A stretch of 64,000 nt of DNA, taken from assembly GCA_016930645.1 (NCBI GenBank), contig JAFGGH010000083.1:1-64000 (forward strand). Reading direction: 5' to 3'. Source of the DNA: Sedimentisphaerales bacterium (GTDB taxonomy: Bacteria > Planctomycetota > Phycisphaerae > Sedimentisphaerales > Anaerobacaceae). Below, in pieces: positions 23,971 to 32,903 of the stretch. Below the pieces are notes generated by a model. The model was not told the origin of the DNA and ran no database searches. It saw only the letters and a list, made by a program, of their open reading frames with translations. Every line of letters starts with the position of its first letter. The stretch's first letter is position 1. The position numbers were made by a program, and so were the translations under genes.

Positions 23971-25866
23971 ATGAATCTGCAAATAGAACGGCTCAAGCGG
24001 CTTCCGCAGCATCCGAAAGAGACGTGGCAGGGGGGACTTATCAAGCTGCCTTTATGGGTTGAAAATGAGGACGAAAAGCCGTACCGCCCCTGGGTTGGCG
24101 GCTGGATAAGCCTCAAGACAAGGTTGATTCACACCACAGATCCGTGTCCACCGCAGGAAAAGAGCTTTGAAATGGCCTTGAACAGCCTGGTAAACTTCGC
24201 CTGCGATGAAAAGCTTGCGGGTTACAGGCCTGCGAAAATTGAGGTAAGGGATTCGGCTTTAGCGGAACATTTAAGCGGTCTGCTTGCAGAAGCAGGTATT
24301 AAGGTTGAACATAGAAATAAGTTGTTTACTTTAGACGAAGTAATCAAACAAATGGGGGATGATATAGGCGGTGGACGTGATATACCCGGATGTCTGGATG
24401 CTAAGGGGATTACTGTAGAGCTTATGAGGTCGTTTGCGGATGCTGCCGCCGAGTTTTATAACGCTGCGCCGTGGGAGTATTTATTAAGCGAGGATTTGAT
24501 AGAGGTGGAATCTCCGTTTGCCGGGGCATCACTGCGTTTTCTTTCTGTTGTTGGTTCTGGATTGGGAGTTTATGGTGTTGGTTTCTATGATTCGCGAGAG
24601 CATTTTGAAAGGATGCTGGGGCTGACAGATATTACCGACATAGATTATGATTCACACTGGACGGTATTATTTGGGCCAATTGAAGGATTGCCGATTGAGG
24701 ACAGTGATATCTGGGAAGATTACAAGCTGCCTGTTGCCGGGGAGTTTGCTTATCCGGCAGCGGTGTGCTGGAGGTCGAATGGAAAGCATAGCCGGCCCGG
24801 CCCGGACATACTTGCTTATATGGAAGGTTTGCTGCGTGCGCTGGCACAGAGCAGCGAAGATGAAATAGACAGCGGTCGCTGGCGCAAGAAAGCTGATACC
24901 GCTGCCGGGCAGATGGAATTCGTGTTGGCGCTGCCGGAACTGCTGGAATCCGGGGAGGATACGACAAAGAAGTCCAAACCGGAAAGACAAATAGTGGATT
25001 TCAGGGCTATGGAGCGGACTCAACGGGATATTCAGCGTATTTTAGACGAGTATGAATTCGAGAATATGGAAGAGATGCAGGCTTTCATCAATGAAAATAT
25101 TGTGGGCAGGGAAGTTCCTCATCAGGAGGCGGCGACACCTTTGGAAAAGGCGCAGGACCTTATTTATGAAGCATTCGAGGTCAGGGGAAGGAAACAGCTT
25201 CAGCTTATACGAAAGGCGCAGGAGATATGTCCGGATTGTGCCGATGCTTACGTAGCCCTTGCCGAGCGTACCGGTGATATAGACAAGGCTGTAGAGCTTT
25301 ACTCGAAGGGTGTTTCAGCGGGTGAAAAGGTATTGGGTAAGGATTTATTTAAAAAGGAAACGGGCAATTTCTGGAGTATTTTGGAGACACGTCCTTATAT
25401 GCGTGCCAGGCTTGGTCTGGCTCAATGCCTGCGAGAGGCAGGCAGAACTAAAGAAGCCAAAGAGAATTACCGGCAATTGCTTCGCCTAAATCCTTCGGAT
25501 AATCAAGGTGCCCGGCACGAGCTTTTGACGTTACTGATCGAGACAAATGCCGATACTGAAGCGGCTGAATTGCTGAATGAATACAAGGATGATAAGTACC
25601 TGGCTATATGGCGCTATACAAAGGCACTTTTGAGTTTCAGGGAAAAAGGAGATACGAAAATTGCTCGAAAGTATCTCAAAGAAGCTTTGGAGGTAAACAA
25701 GTATGTTCCCATGTATCTGGTTGGGGATGAGGTTCTACCTGTTACAATGCCTTCAAGCTACGGTCTTGGTTTAGAAGATGAGGCGGTAATCTGTTCGGAG
25801 GAGCTGATGATTGCGTGGGATAGCACCCCCGGAGCGATAGAATGGCTCGAATCTAATATGGGGTAG
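23971..25866 (+). CDS. ST7-like tetratricopeptide protein with DUF6930/7309-like N-terminus
   Basis: This cytoplasmic protein of 631 residues has no signal peptide. Residues 1-330 form an alpha/beta region beginning 'PKETWQGGLIKLPLWVENED', as in bacterial proteins with DUF6930/DUF7309-type domains. Residues 395-630 are TPR-like: 'DAYVALAERTGDIDKAVELY', 'MRARLGLAQCLREAGRTKEA', 'RKYLKEALEVNKYVPMYLVG' and a terminal 'GLGLEDEAV' with 'WDSTPGAIEWL'. The latter strongly recalls ST7 (suppression of tumorigenicity 7) proteins. The function in bacteria is unknown; it may scaffold protein contacts. A good ribosome binding site (GGAAGGG) precedes the ATG. Confidence 0.8.
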   Translation: MNLQIERLKRLPQHPKETWQGGLIKLPLWVENEDEKPYRPWVGGWISLKTRLIHTTDPCPPQEKSFEMALNSLVNFACDEKLAGYRPAKIEVRDSALAEHLSGLLAEAGIKVEHRNKLFTLDEVIKQMGDDIGGGRDIPGCLDAKGITVELMRSFADAAAEFYNAAPWEYLLSEDLIEVESPFAGASLRFLSVVGSGLGVYGVGFYDSREHFERMLGLTDITDIDYDSHWTVLFGPIEGLPIEDSDIWEDYKLPVAGEFAYPAAVCWRSNGKHSRPGPDILAYMEGLLRALAQSSEDEIDSGRWRKKADTAAGQMEFVLALPELLESGEDTTKKSKPERQIVDFRAMERTQRDIQRILDEYEFENMEEMQAFINENIVGREVPHQEAATPLEKAQDLIYEAFEVRGRKQLQLIRKAQEICPDCADAYVALAERTGDIDKAVELYSKGVSAGEKVLGKDLFKKETGNFWSILETRPYMRARLGLAQCLREAGRTKEAKENYRQLLRLNPSDNQGARHELLTLLIETNADTEAAELLNEYKDDKYLAIWRYTKALLSFREKGDTKIARKYLKEALEVNKYVPMYLVGDEVLPVTMPSSYGLGLEDEAVICSEELMIAWDSTPGAIEWLESNMG

Positions 25867-26032
25867 ATGGTATCTTGAAGTTATTTACCGTAAGCCTGTT
25901 CAGTGTCATATATCTTTTCGGCGACGAATTCTAATTTTTAACGATTGCAATCGGTCGTACATTAATATGACAACTAAAAGGTCATATTAGTATATCGGGA
26001 AAAATATTTTTTGTCAGTATTTGCGCAAAAAA

Positions 26033-26061
26033 CAAGGCTGGGATAATTGCTCCCAGCCTTG
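26033..26061 (-). terminator. Strong intrinsic terminator of the dockerin gene
   Basis: CAAGGCTGGGA (26033-26043) pairs perfectly with TCCCAGCCTTG (26051-26061), an 11-bp stem with a 7-nt loop. On the minus strand it is followed by a T-run (26027-26032). It lies 25 nt past the gene stop. Confidence 0.92.
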
Positions 26062-26085
26062 TCGTATGAGTAAAACTTTAAGTAT

Positions 26086-29000
26086 TTACGGACAATAAGT
26101 AAGCCATTGCTGGCAGAAGATATCAAGGTCGGCCAAATCGACATCTCCGTCGCAGTCGAGGTCGCCGTTGTTATAGCCGCCGGCAGAACCTGACCAGAAC
26201 CAGTTTATAGCAAATTCAGCGTAATCGAGGAAGTTGACATTCGCGTCAAGATTGTAATTGGCACAGTCTGAGCATTCATTCGAGTCAGTGAACAGCATGA
26301 AAGACATATCCTCACTTTTTCCGGTTTGGTCGTAGAGTTCTATCCATTTTAATTCGCCCATATCCCGGTAACCCTGGACGGCGTCATCGTTAAAGACGTG
26401 GTCATGATTCGTCCAGCCCCAGAGGTATGGCGGATCTGCGGCTTCATAAATGGCCTGGACGCTCAGCCAGAAGACCTCGTTATAATTCGGCTGCTTGAAC
26501 CAGTTTTCTTCGGGCAGTCTTACCGAATACCTGAATACCGGCTCTGTAGAATAAGGAGAAGTACCTCCGTGAGCAGGGTGCGGGTGTTTATCGAAGCCGA
26601 CGAGAACCTCATCGACATCGTCGGTGGTGTACTCCCAGATTTCTTCGCCAGGGTGGCTGTAGGTATAACAGGGGTCGGCGCCTGCCGGTACGTCTGTCCA
26701 GAAGGTCAATTTAAACCTGTCGGGCTTTACCGGTAACTGCATAAACGTATCGCCGCATGCCTGGTAATTGTAGCCTAAGTACGAACCCCACCAGACGATT
26801 GCTGTAATTGGAGTACGTTTCAGGCATTGCCAGTCATCTGCAACGAGTTTTTCGTTAACAGGGTCCAGCATATTGAAGGTCGAATTTACATCTTCATAAT
26901 GCAACCAGTGACGAATACCCGTATAAAGCTGCTCCCACTTGATGTAATTCGGGTCGGTGTTAAGCTCAAATGCCAAATCGTAGCTTTCCTCGTACAAGGG
27001 GTCTTTAATCGGCTCAATAGAACATGGGTCCAGAGTTATACCCGGCACAAGCGTCCCATTGTATGGGAACCTTACAGCATCGTCCATCCAGTGCCATGGT
27101 CTTGTATGCCAACCCCAGGGGAATCCCACAGTAACGTTATCAGGATACACTGCTGCGATGCTCAGCCAGAAGACATTGTCGTTTGTATCTTCGGTGTATT
27201 GGTCCTGCCAGAAGTAATCATTTGGCTCGAGATACAGATTGTGCTGATAGATATCACCAATTTTTTCGATATCGTAACCGAAGCCTGACAAACCTTTTTG
27301 GTAATGTCGTTTAATTGTATCTCCGCTCAGGTTTGTATTGAAGATAGCAACCTGGTCGATTTTTCCCTCGAAAGGCAGATAACCACCCCAGCCGTATAAT
27401 CTTTTACCGATACCCAGATTATGGGTTGTTGAAGCAGGGCCCAAACCTAAACCCCAGCAGCTTGTTGGTTTAGCTGTGCCGTCAATGTAAAGTTTAATAT
27501 CAATACCGTCCCAGGTGGAGGCGACATGATGCCATTGATTGTCCCGAAGATCTACACTTACCACAGAGCAATCTTTGTTACCGGTTGCTCCGCCGTATAA
27601 TGAAAGCCTGAGATTTCCATCCGTAAGATAAAGTGTATATCCATACGATAAAGTTGCGGAACCGTCAAACTTGTCTACGATTGCATGATACTTATCGGTG
27701 CCGGTTGCTTTTATCCAGGCCTCGATGGTGAATGGGACTGTAATATCCAGGCTTGCCGAATGAGGAACTACTACTGCGTCACCGCCTGAATTCCATTGGC
27801 CGCCGCCGTGGAAATACAAAGCCGTACCTTCTTTTCCTGTAGTCCATGTTGCACCGGATATTGCGCCGTTATTACCGTTTGCTGAATCGCCTGCGATTGT
27901 TCCGGCCCCTTCGTTAAATTTCCAATAAGAAATTAACGAAGGTTCTGCTGTCTGGTTAGTGTCAACCTTAATTTGCCACAGCAATTTATCAGGGCGACTG
28001 AAGGTATCAGGATTGTAAGGATTTGGATCCGGTATATTGCTCCAGAATCCAATTTGCCATGCGTTTGGCTCCGGTAACGGAGGCTCATTTCCTTCCCAGT
28101 CAAGGAATGAGCCCCACCAATGAATGCTGGTAACAGGCATCGTACCAAGACAGCGGAAATCATCGGCAACCATAATCCAGTTTTGCTGGTCTAATTTATA
28201 AGAAAGCTCATCCCAGCCGCAATAAGATGGTACTTCCGAATCCGGGTCGGTTTCAATTGGAGGCTGAGACCATTTCGTGTGCGCCATCAACGGCTTAGAA
28301 TAATCTTCCGGCTCATTAGGTTCGTTCGTATCGGTGTAAATCGCAAAAGCCAAATCGATTGAATCAGGGTACAATTGGTGTGTCGGCGGGTAACGAAGCT
28401 CCATCCAGGGGCCAGGGTATGGCTCAATTCCCATGCCCCATACGGCGTCGTCATTCCAATGGTTGATGGATGTTTTCCAGCCGAACTTGGCGTATGGTGC
28501 GAACGGTTTGGCCTGAACATCAAGCCAGTAAATTATAGGTTCATTCGGTGTACCAAGCTGCTCGAAGGTTTCATTGCGGTCTATTGTAAACGTGTATTTC
28601 CAGCACACAGTGTCAGCGGGGAAGATGTAGTTTATAGGTGGATCCATCCAGCCTTCCTCGATTTGTTCACGCTCAATTTCCGCAGTGAACATACCCGGGT
28701 CAAAAACTTTGTACCACAGGGTATCTCTCGGTTTGCTCCACTGGTCAGGATTACAGGGATCACCAACCGGCATGTCATTGTGAATGCTTAAGGTGAATCT
28801 TACAAGATTGGGGTCGCCTTCAGGCAGTTCGTCATTTAACCATGAACCCCAGACAACTATCTTTGTAATATCACCTGTTGTATTACAATTAAAATCATCA
28901 GCGAGGAGCATCGGTTCGGTTGCGTTGACATCGATACCGGTTTCAGTCAGGTCGGGCTTTTGTTCCCATTTAATAATCGGCCCTGGTTCGTCGGGTTGAT

Positions 29001-30552
29001 TGGTGTCGGTAGTAATTACAAAGGCCATATCAACAGAATCGCCTTCGTATGGATGTCCTACACCAACCGGGTATCTCAGCTCCTGCCATGCATAAGGCGG
29101 GCTAAAGTTAGAAGCATGTACGGCATCATCGTTCCAGTGCTCTTCGGAAGTTTTCCAGCCGAATTTGCCCGGGTCGCTTTCCTGCGGGCCGCCGGTTGTC
29201 TCGACATAAATATCGAGCCAGTAAACAATCGGCTCTGCTTCTGTGCCTTCTTGTACGAATGCTTCACAGGGGTCGATGTAGATGTCGTACTTCCAAACCT
29301 GAGTATCACCGGTAGGAAATACAATTTGATTCTGTATGTCCCACCACCACTCGTGGTCCGGGTCGGGCAGTTCGTAATAGAGCGTTTCGTTAAAATCGTT
29401 ATCAAAGAAATCCATTTCCCAAAGTAACAGGTCTGGTTTTGAGTATGTGTTTTGAGGGTCCGTGCCTCCCGGACCTACAGGGTCGTCACTGTGTATGCTG
29501 AGGTGGATTCTTGTAATAGTTTCTTTCGCGTCGTACTTCCATGAACCCCAGAAGTGAACATCGGTAATCCGGCCTGTTGTAGTGCACTGGAAATCATCAG
29601 CCATAATTCTTGGGATTCCGTCGTTTCTATCGAGTCTTATGTCCATTCCGGCGGTACTAAGGTCTGGTTTTTGCTCCCATTTGACATATTGTGGTGATGG
29701 CGGTGCGGCCAGTGAGAAGGACCATCCGCCCCAGATGCCCCAGGAGTAAGATGAGCTCATTCCACGGAATTGCTCCCACCTGATAGTACCTGCGGGCGCC
29801 CAGGTATCGAGGCATCCATATTTTTTGGGTGTGCTGTCATCATAGCCGACTACGGTAACGAAATGGTCGGTACTTCCATCGCCGTCGCTGTCAACCAGAA
29901 AGACCATAGGTCTGTTGTTATCGATTTCATTGGTTAATACCGCCCAGGTAAGTGCTCCGGTTGACCATTGGTATTCTGTACAAGCCGGGGAGTGGCTTGA
30001 GTTTTGCTGATTCACATAGCCGGTAAAAGCCGGGCAGACGTCGCTTGACCAGCTCCATCCATAGTAATTGCTTCGCGTACTTTTGGATGTGTCCATATAG
30101 TCGGCGATACAGTCGTCTGTATGTGAATAGCCCCTTGCTATCCAGGCATCTGGCTGAAGTGTCGGAGGGCTGTCTATAGGCAAGGAATAATCTTCGTAAT
30201 GCAGATAAGGCGGAGCTGCGCCGGATGACGCTATTGCCTGGTTAACAGAAGCGGTTTGAGTATTAGCATCGCCCGGGATCAGGTCGTCATAACCGTGCGT
30301 GTCGTAGTAACCAACTACCATGCCTACCGCAGTTGGGCCGCAGCCATGTCGCCAGAGATAACCCGGTACTCCTGCGATTGTGTGTTGTACTCCGACTGGT
30401 ACCGGTACAGGCTCTTCGAGGGCTTTTTGTGTGTCTCTTTCTATTACTGCTGCCGGAGGTACAGGGCCGGTTGTACTTTGCTGCGGTTCGTCACCTTGTG
30501 CTGCACAGGCTGCAAATAATACAAATAAAATTGTAATTGATAGCTTTTTCAT
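26086..30552 (-). CDS. Secreted papain-like/LamG/dockerin giant protein
   Basis: The ATG at 30552 is chosen because GGAGG lies about 8 nt upstream; the frame extends to 30600. The 1488 residues have a signal peptide (1-19) and a C39-like peptidase domain with C71 ('HGCGPTAVGMVVGYYD'), H230 ('DHFVTVVGYDD') and D249. Four repeats follow, each opening with KW[ES]Q and holding 'ADDF/W-x-C', probably the planctomycete DUF7901 type. A LamG-like lectin domain is inserted in the third repeat. The C-terminus is dockerin-like, with two Ca-binding repeats ('NLDANVNFLDYAEFAINW' and 'DLDCDGDVDLADLDIFCQQW'). It may be a surface peptidase or adhesion protein. Confidence 0.85.
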   Translation of the reverse strand: MKKLSITILFVLFAACAAQGDEPQQSTTGPVPPAAVIERDTQKALEEPVPVPVGVQHTIAGVPGYLWRHGCGPTAVGMVVGYYDTHGYDDLIPGDANTQTASVNQAIASSGAAPPYLHYEDYSLPIDSPPTLQPDAWIARGYSHTDDCIADYMDTSKSTRSNYYGWSWSSDVCPAFTGYVNQQNSSHSPACTEYQWSTGALTWAVLTNEIDNNRPMVFLVDSDGDGSTDHFVTVVGYDDSTPKKYGCLDTWAPAGTIRWEQFRGMSSSYSWGIWGGWSFSLAAPPSPQYVKWEQKPDLSTAGMDIRLDRNDGIPRIMADDFQCTTTGRITDVHFWGSWKYDAKETITRIHLSIHSDDPVGPGGTDPQNTYSKPDLLLWEMDFFDNDFNETLYYELPDPDHEWWWDIQNQIVFPTGDTQVWKYDIYIDPCEAFVQEGTEAEPIVYWLDIYVETTGGPQESDPGKFGWKTSEEHWNDDAVHASNFSPPYAWQELRYPVGVGHPYEGDSVDMAFVITTDTNQPDEPGPIIKWEQKPDLTETGIDVNATEPMLLADDFNCNTTGDITKIVVWGSWLNDELPEGDPNLVRFTLSIHNDMPVGDPCNPDQWSKPRDTLWYKVFDPGMFTAEIEREQIEEGWMDPPINYIFPADTVCWKYTFTIDRNETFEQLGTPNEPIIYWLDVQAKPFAPYAKFGWKTSINHWNDDAVWGMGIEPYPGPWMELRYPPTHQLYPDSIDLAFAIYTDTNEPNEPEDYSKPLMAHTKWSQPPIETDPDSEVPSYCGWDELSYKLDQQNWIMVADDFRCLGTMPVTSIHWWGSFLDWEGNEPPLPEPNAWQIGFWSNIPDPNPYNPDTFSRPDKLLWQIKVDTNQTAEPSLISYWKFNEGAGTIAGDSANGNNGAISGATWTTGKEGTALYFHGGGQWNSGGDAVVVPHSASLDITVPFTIEAWIKATGTDKYHAIVDKFDGSATLSYGYTLYLTDGNLRLSLYGGATGNKDCSVVSVDLRDNQWHHVASTWDGIDIKLYIDGTAKPTSCWGLGLGPASTTHNLGIGKRLYGWGGYLPFEGKIDQVAIFNTNLSGDTIKRHYQKGLSGFGYDIEKIGDIYQHNLYLEPNDYFWQDQYTEDTNDNVFWLSIAAVYPDNVTVGFPWGWHTRPWHWMDDAVRFPYNGTLVPGITLDPCSIEPIKDPLYEESYDLAFELNTDPNYIKWEQLYTGIRHWLHYEDVNSTFNMLDPVNEKLVADDWQCLKRTPITAIVWWGSYLGYNYQACGDTFMQLPVKPDRFKLTFWTDVPAGADPCYTYSHPGEEIWEYTTDDVDEVLVGFDKHPHPAHGGTSPYSTEPVFRYSVRLPEENWFKQPNYNEVFWLSVQAIYEAADPPYLWGWTNHDHVFNDDAVQGYRDMGELKWIELYDQTGKSEDMSFMLFTDSNECSDCANYNLDANVNFLDYAEFAINWFWSGSAGGYNNGDLDCDGDVDLADLDIFCQQWLTYCP

Positions 30553-30848
30553 AATGTTTCCTCCAAAATTTATAGTATTAGAATTATCCCCTAAAAGCAT
30601 TTAACGAAATGTTAGTTGATGTGCTGAAATCCGGGTCATATAGTACCCTCATCGATAATCTTCCTTCAAACGAAAATAGTGTGGCAGTTTTTTTGATAAT
30701 GTCAAGTTAATTATTGAGTAAGTAAAGTTAAAAAATAGTTAAATTTAATTAACATTTATAAGTACAGAAAATCTCTAAGCTTATGAAAAAACCGGATTAA
30801 AAAATATATGTTTTTTAAATTTTGGGCTAATAGCCCTGTAATATAAAC

Positions 30849-32078
30849 TTATAGTTTTCGTTTTCTCAGCACAACAATAGAGCCGATACTTATTATGAGA
30901 AGCGTTGCAGGCTCCGGTGTGGAGTAAGAAAGCACATCACAGTACATTGCTGTTGTTAAAATATTGTCGTAATAAACAGCCCCTGCCCAGGAGCCGTTAG
31001 CATATTGATAGTTTACGAGATAATCCCAGTAATCTTGTGACCAGTTCCATTCGTCGTCTGGATCGAGCATTCCCTCAGAGCGCAGGTTTTGAATCCAGGT
31101 GTTGTCATCGATTCCAATGATGTCTTTCAGGCCCATGAATGCCGCCCATAGTGCGCCTGGATTTTGAAAGTTTCCATCAGTACCGCTGTATTGCCAGCGG
31201 CTGTTGATATAGCTCAGTGCCATCTGCACTTTGGTATCGTCTTCGGTGTAACCATTGAAATATTGTTCACTCAATAAAGCACCTGTTCGATAAACGTTGC
31301 TGCCTAAACTTCCGTTTCCCATATAAGCTGCGCCGCCGTCAGGCATTTGGATATAATTCATAAAATTATCCAGCTCGGAATGGACGAACTGCGGTATTGT
31401 AAGCCCCCATGAATCAGCTTCGAGCATGCCCATAATAGGCCAGGGTGTGCAGGATTGGTCTGTAGAGCCGGAATAATTTGCCCAGTATCTCCAGCCGCCT
31501 CGCATATAGGCGGCGACATTTTCGACCTGACCGAAAGCGAAGTAATCAACGACATCCTGTGCTACTTCGGCGTATGTTCGTCCCGCCATAGAACCGGTAG
31601 TAACAATAGCATCCGGAGTTCCGCTGCCGATTATCGCCATTAGTGACATACCTGTTGATTGTGTGTCTCTGCTGTTAGTGCCGCCCGGGATTAATTTTAT
31701 ACCGTAGCCATTACCGTTGATATCGGGGTCGCCGTAAGTCTGAGGGGAAATACTGACGGTTTGCGTTCTTGAGAAAAGGTAGTTGAGTCCTTTGCCGACG
31801 ACATCACCGTAATTTGTTTCGTTTAAGACAACGTCTGTGCCAGCATAATATCCGGCGTTTTGGAAGGCTTGTACGCATTGGCCTGTTGATACTCCGGTTC
31901 CTGCGCTGCTATACCAGGAGCCATCTCCATACTGTTGTTGCGCAAGATACTCCAGACCTGATTCGAGAGCGGTTTGCTTTTGCTGGCTGGTTGCGGCCAA
32001 AACCGACGAACCGATGAATGTTAAAAGAATAATGAGTGTGTATAATGATACTTTTGCAATCTTAGAAGCCGTGAACAT
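30849..32078 (-). CDS. PEP-CTERM secreted protein, prenyltransferase/squalene-oxidase-like toroid
   Basis: These 409 residues have a signal peptide (1-28) and an alpha/alpha toroid-like body with 'ALESGLEYLAQQQYGDGSWY' and 'YLVNYQYANGSWAGAVYYDN', repeats of the terpene cyclase and prenyltransferase fold. The C-terminus is a PEP-CTERM sorting signal ('TPEPATLLIISIGSIVVL' then 'RKRKL') handled by exosortase/archaeosortase-type systems. No exosortase gene lies in the window. AGGAGAG precedes the ATG. A promoter-like pair lies 175-210 nt upstream. The catalytic residues of cyclases are not evident, so a binding or structural role is as likely as enzymatic. Confidence 0.88.
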   Translation of the reverse strand: MFTASKIAKVSLYTLIILLTFIGSSVLAATSQQKQTALESGLEYLAQQQYGDGSWYSSAGTGVSTGQCVQAFQNAGYYAGTDVVLNETNYGDVVGKGLNYLFSRTQTVSISPQTYGDPDINGNGYGIKLIPGGTNSRDTQSTGMSLMAIIGSGTPDAIVTTGSMAGRTYAEVAQDVVDYFAFGQVENVAAYMRGGWRYWANYSGSTDQSCTPWPIMGMLEADSWGLTIPQFVHSELDNFMNYIQMPDGGAAYMGNGSLGSNVYRTGALLSEQYFNGYTEDDTKVQMALSYINSRWQYSGTDGNFQNPGALWAAFMGLKDIIGIDDNTWIQNLRSEGMLDPDDEWNWSQDYWDYLVNYQYANGSWAGAVYYDNILTTAMYCDVLSYSTPEPATLLIISIGSIVVLRKRKL

Positions 32079-32387
32079 CTTTATCTCTCCTCTTATTGAA
32101 AAAATGAATCACGTTAGATGATTTAGAAAAATACCACACTTAAATTGTTATAAGGGATAGTGTTAGAATAGCCTCCTTCCGACTACTTGGTATTTTACTT
32201 TTCATCATAACTCTCTCTCTTCTGCCAGGTAAATAAACAAAAACCTGACTATAATAACCATTTTATGTTACTATAAACTTCTGTCAAGAAAATTTAATTA
32301 TTTTTCATAAAATAATACCCGGATGCAAATTCATAAGGAATGCTATGTCTATATCAGAGTATAGCTTATATGAGCATGTTGAATTAG
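32079..32387. other. Long leader of the PEP-CTERM gene
   Basis: This 309-nt gap holds a promoter-like pair on the minus strand (32287-32260) and a short frame starting near 32208 that would encode 'MMKSKIPSSRKEAILTLSLI' plus two residues before a stop. Nothing else is recognisable. Confidence 0.5.
32260..32287 (-). promoter_or_regulatory. Promoter-like pair upstream of PEP-CTERM gene
   Basis: On the minus strand TTGACA (32287-32282) and TAAAAT (32265-32260) are separated by 16 nt. The resulting transcript would have a leader of about 175 nt before the PEP-CTERM start at 32078. The activity is inferred. Confidence 0.5.
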
Positions 32388-32804
32388 TTAATCGCCATAG
32401 GCACTCTCAGGGTCATAGGTTTTTTCGGCGATAAATTCCAATTTTTCGGAATTCTCTATTTTAACAGCGCGGTAGAAGCAGGATTGATATCCCACGTGAC
32501 ACTGGCCCGCATCAACGCTCACTTTCAGAATCAGGCAGTCCTGGTCGCAGTCAACGAGTATCTGCCGCACTTTCTGGATATGGCCTGATTGCTCCCCTTT
32601 TTTCCAGAGCTTTTTTCGTGAGCGGCTGTAGTATGTAGCTATGCCGGTTCGGATAGTAGTATCGAGGGCCTCTTTATTCATATAAGCAACCATTAGGACT
32701 TCGGTCGTATTTACGTCCTGGGCAATTGCGGTTATCAAACCATTATCATCAAATTTTGGTGTGAAATTCGTACCGCTTTCGATTTCTTTTTTATCAGCAG
32801 ACAT
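32388..32804 (-). CDS. hisI: Phosphoribosyl-AMP cyclohydrolase
   Basis: This enzyme opens the purine ring of phosphoribosyl-AMP in histidine biosynthesis. From the ATG at 32804 (AAGGA upstream) it has 138 residues and the complete set of metal-binding motifs: 'DCDQDC' (D85, D87, D89; C86) and 'DAGQCHVGYQSCFYR' (C102, C109). It lacks the fused HisE domain. It is an orphan: no other his gene lies in the window, suggesting scattered his genes. An upstream extension to 32843 is unlikely. Confidence 0.95.
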   Translation of the reverse strand: MSADKKEIESGTNFTPKFDDNGLITAIAQDVNTTEVLMVAYMNKEALDTTIRTGIATYYSRSRKKLWKKGEQSGHIQKVRQILVDCDQDCLILKVSVDAGQCHVGYQSCFYRAVKIENSEKLEFIAEKTYDPESAYGD

Positions 32805-32903
32805 TGTATTGTTTCCTTTTATGGTTTTTAATTTTCTTTGCATTTGGCTAATTTAACGTGTATTATCTTCGTCTACAAGTATTTTTCAATAAGGAACAGG
32901 CTA

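Noticed and set aside
30553-30848. Possible gene between the PEP-CTERM and dockerin genes
   Set aside because: AT-rich with no open frame of note; only leader and weak hairpin-like sequences.
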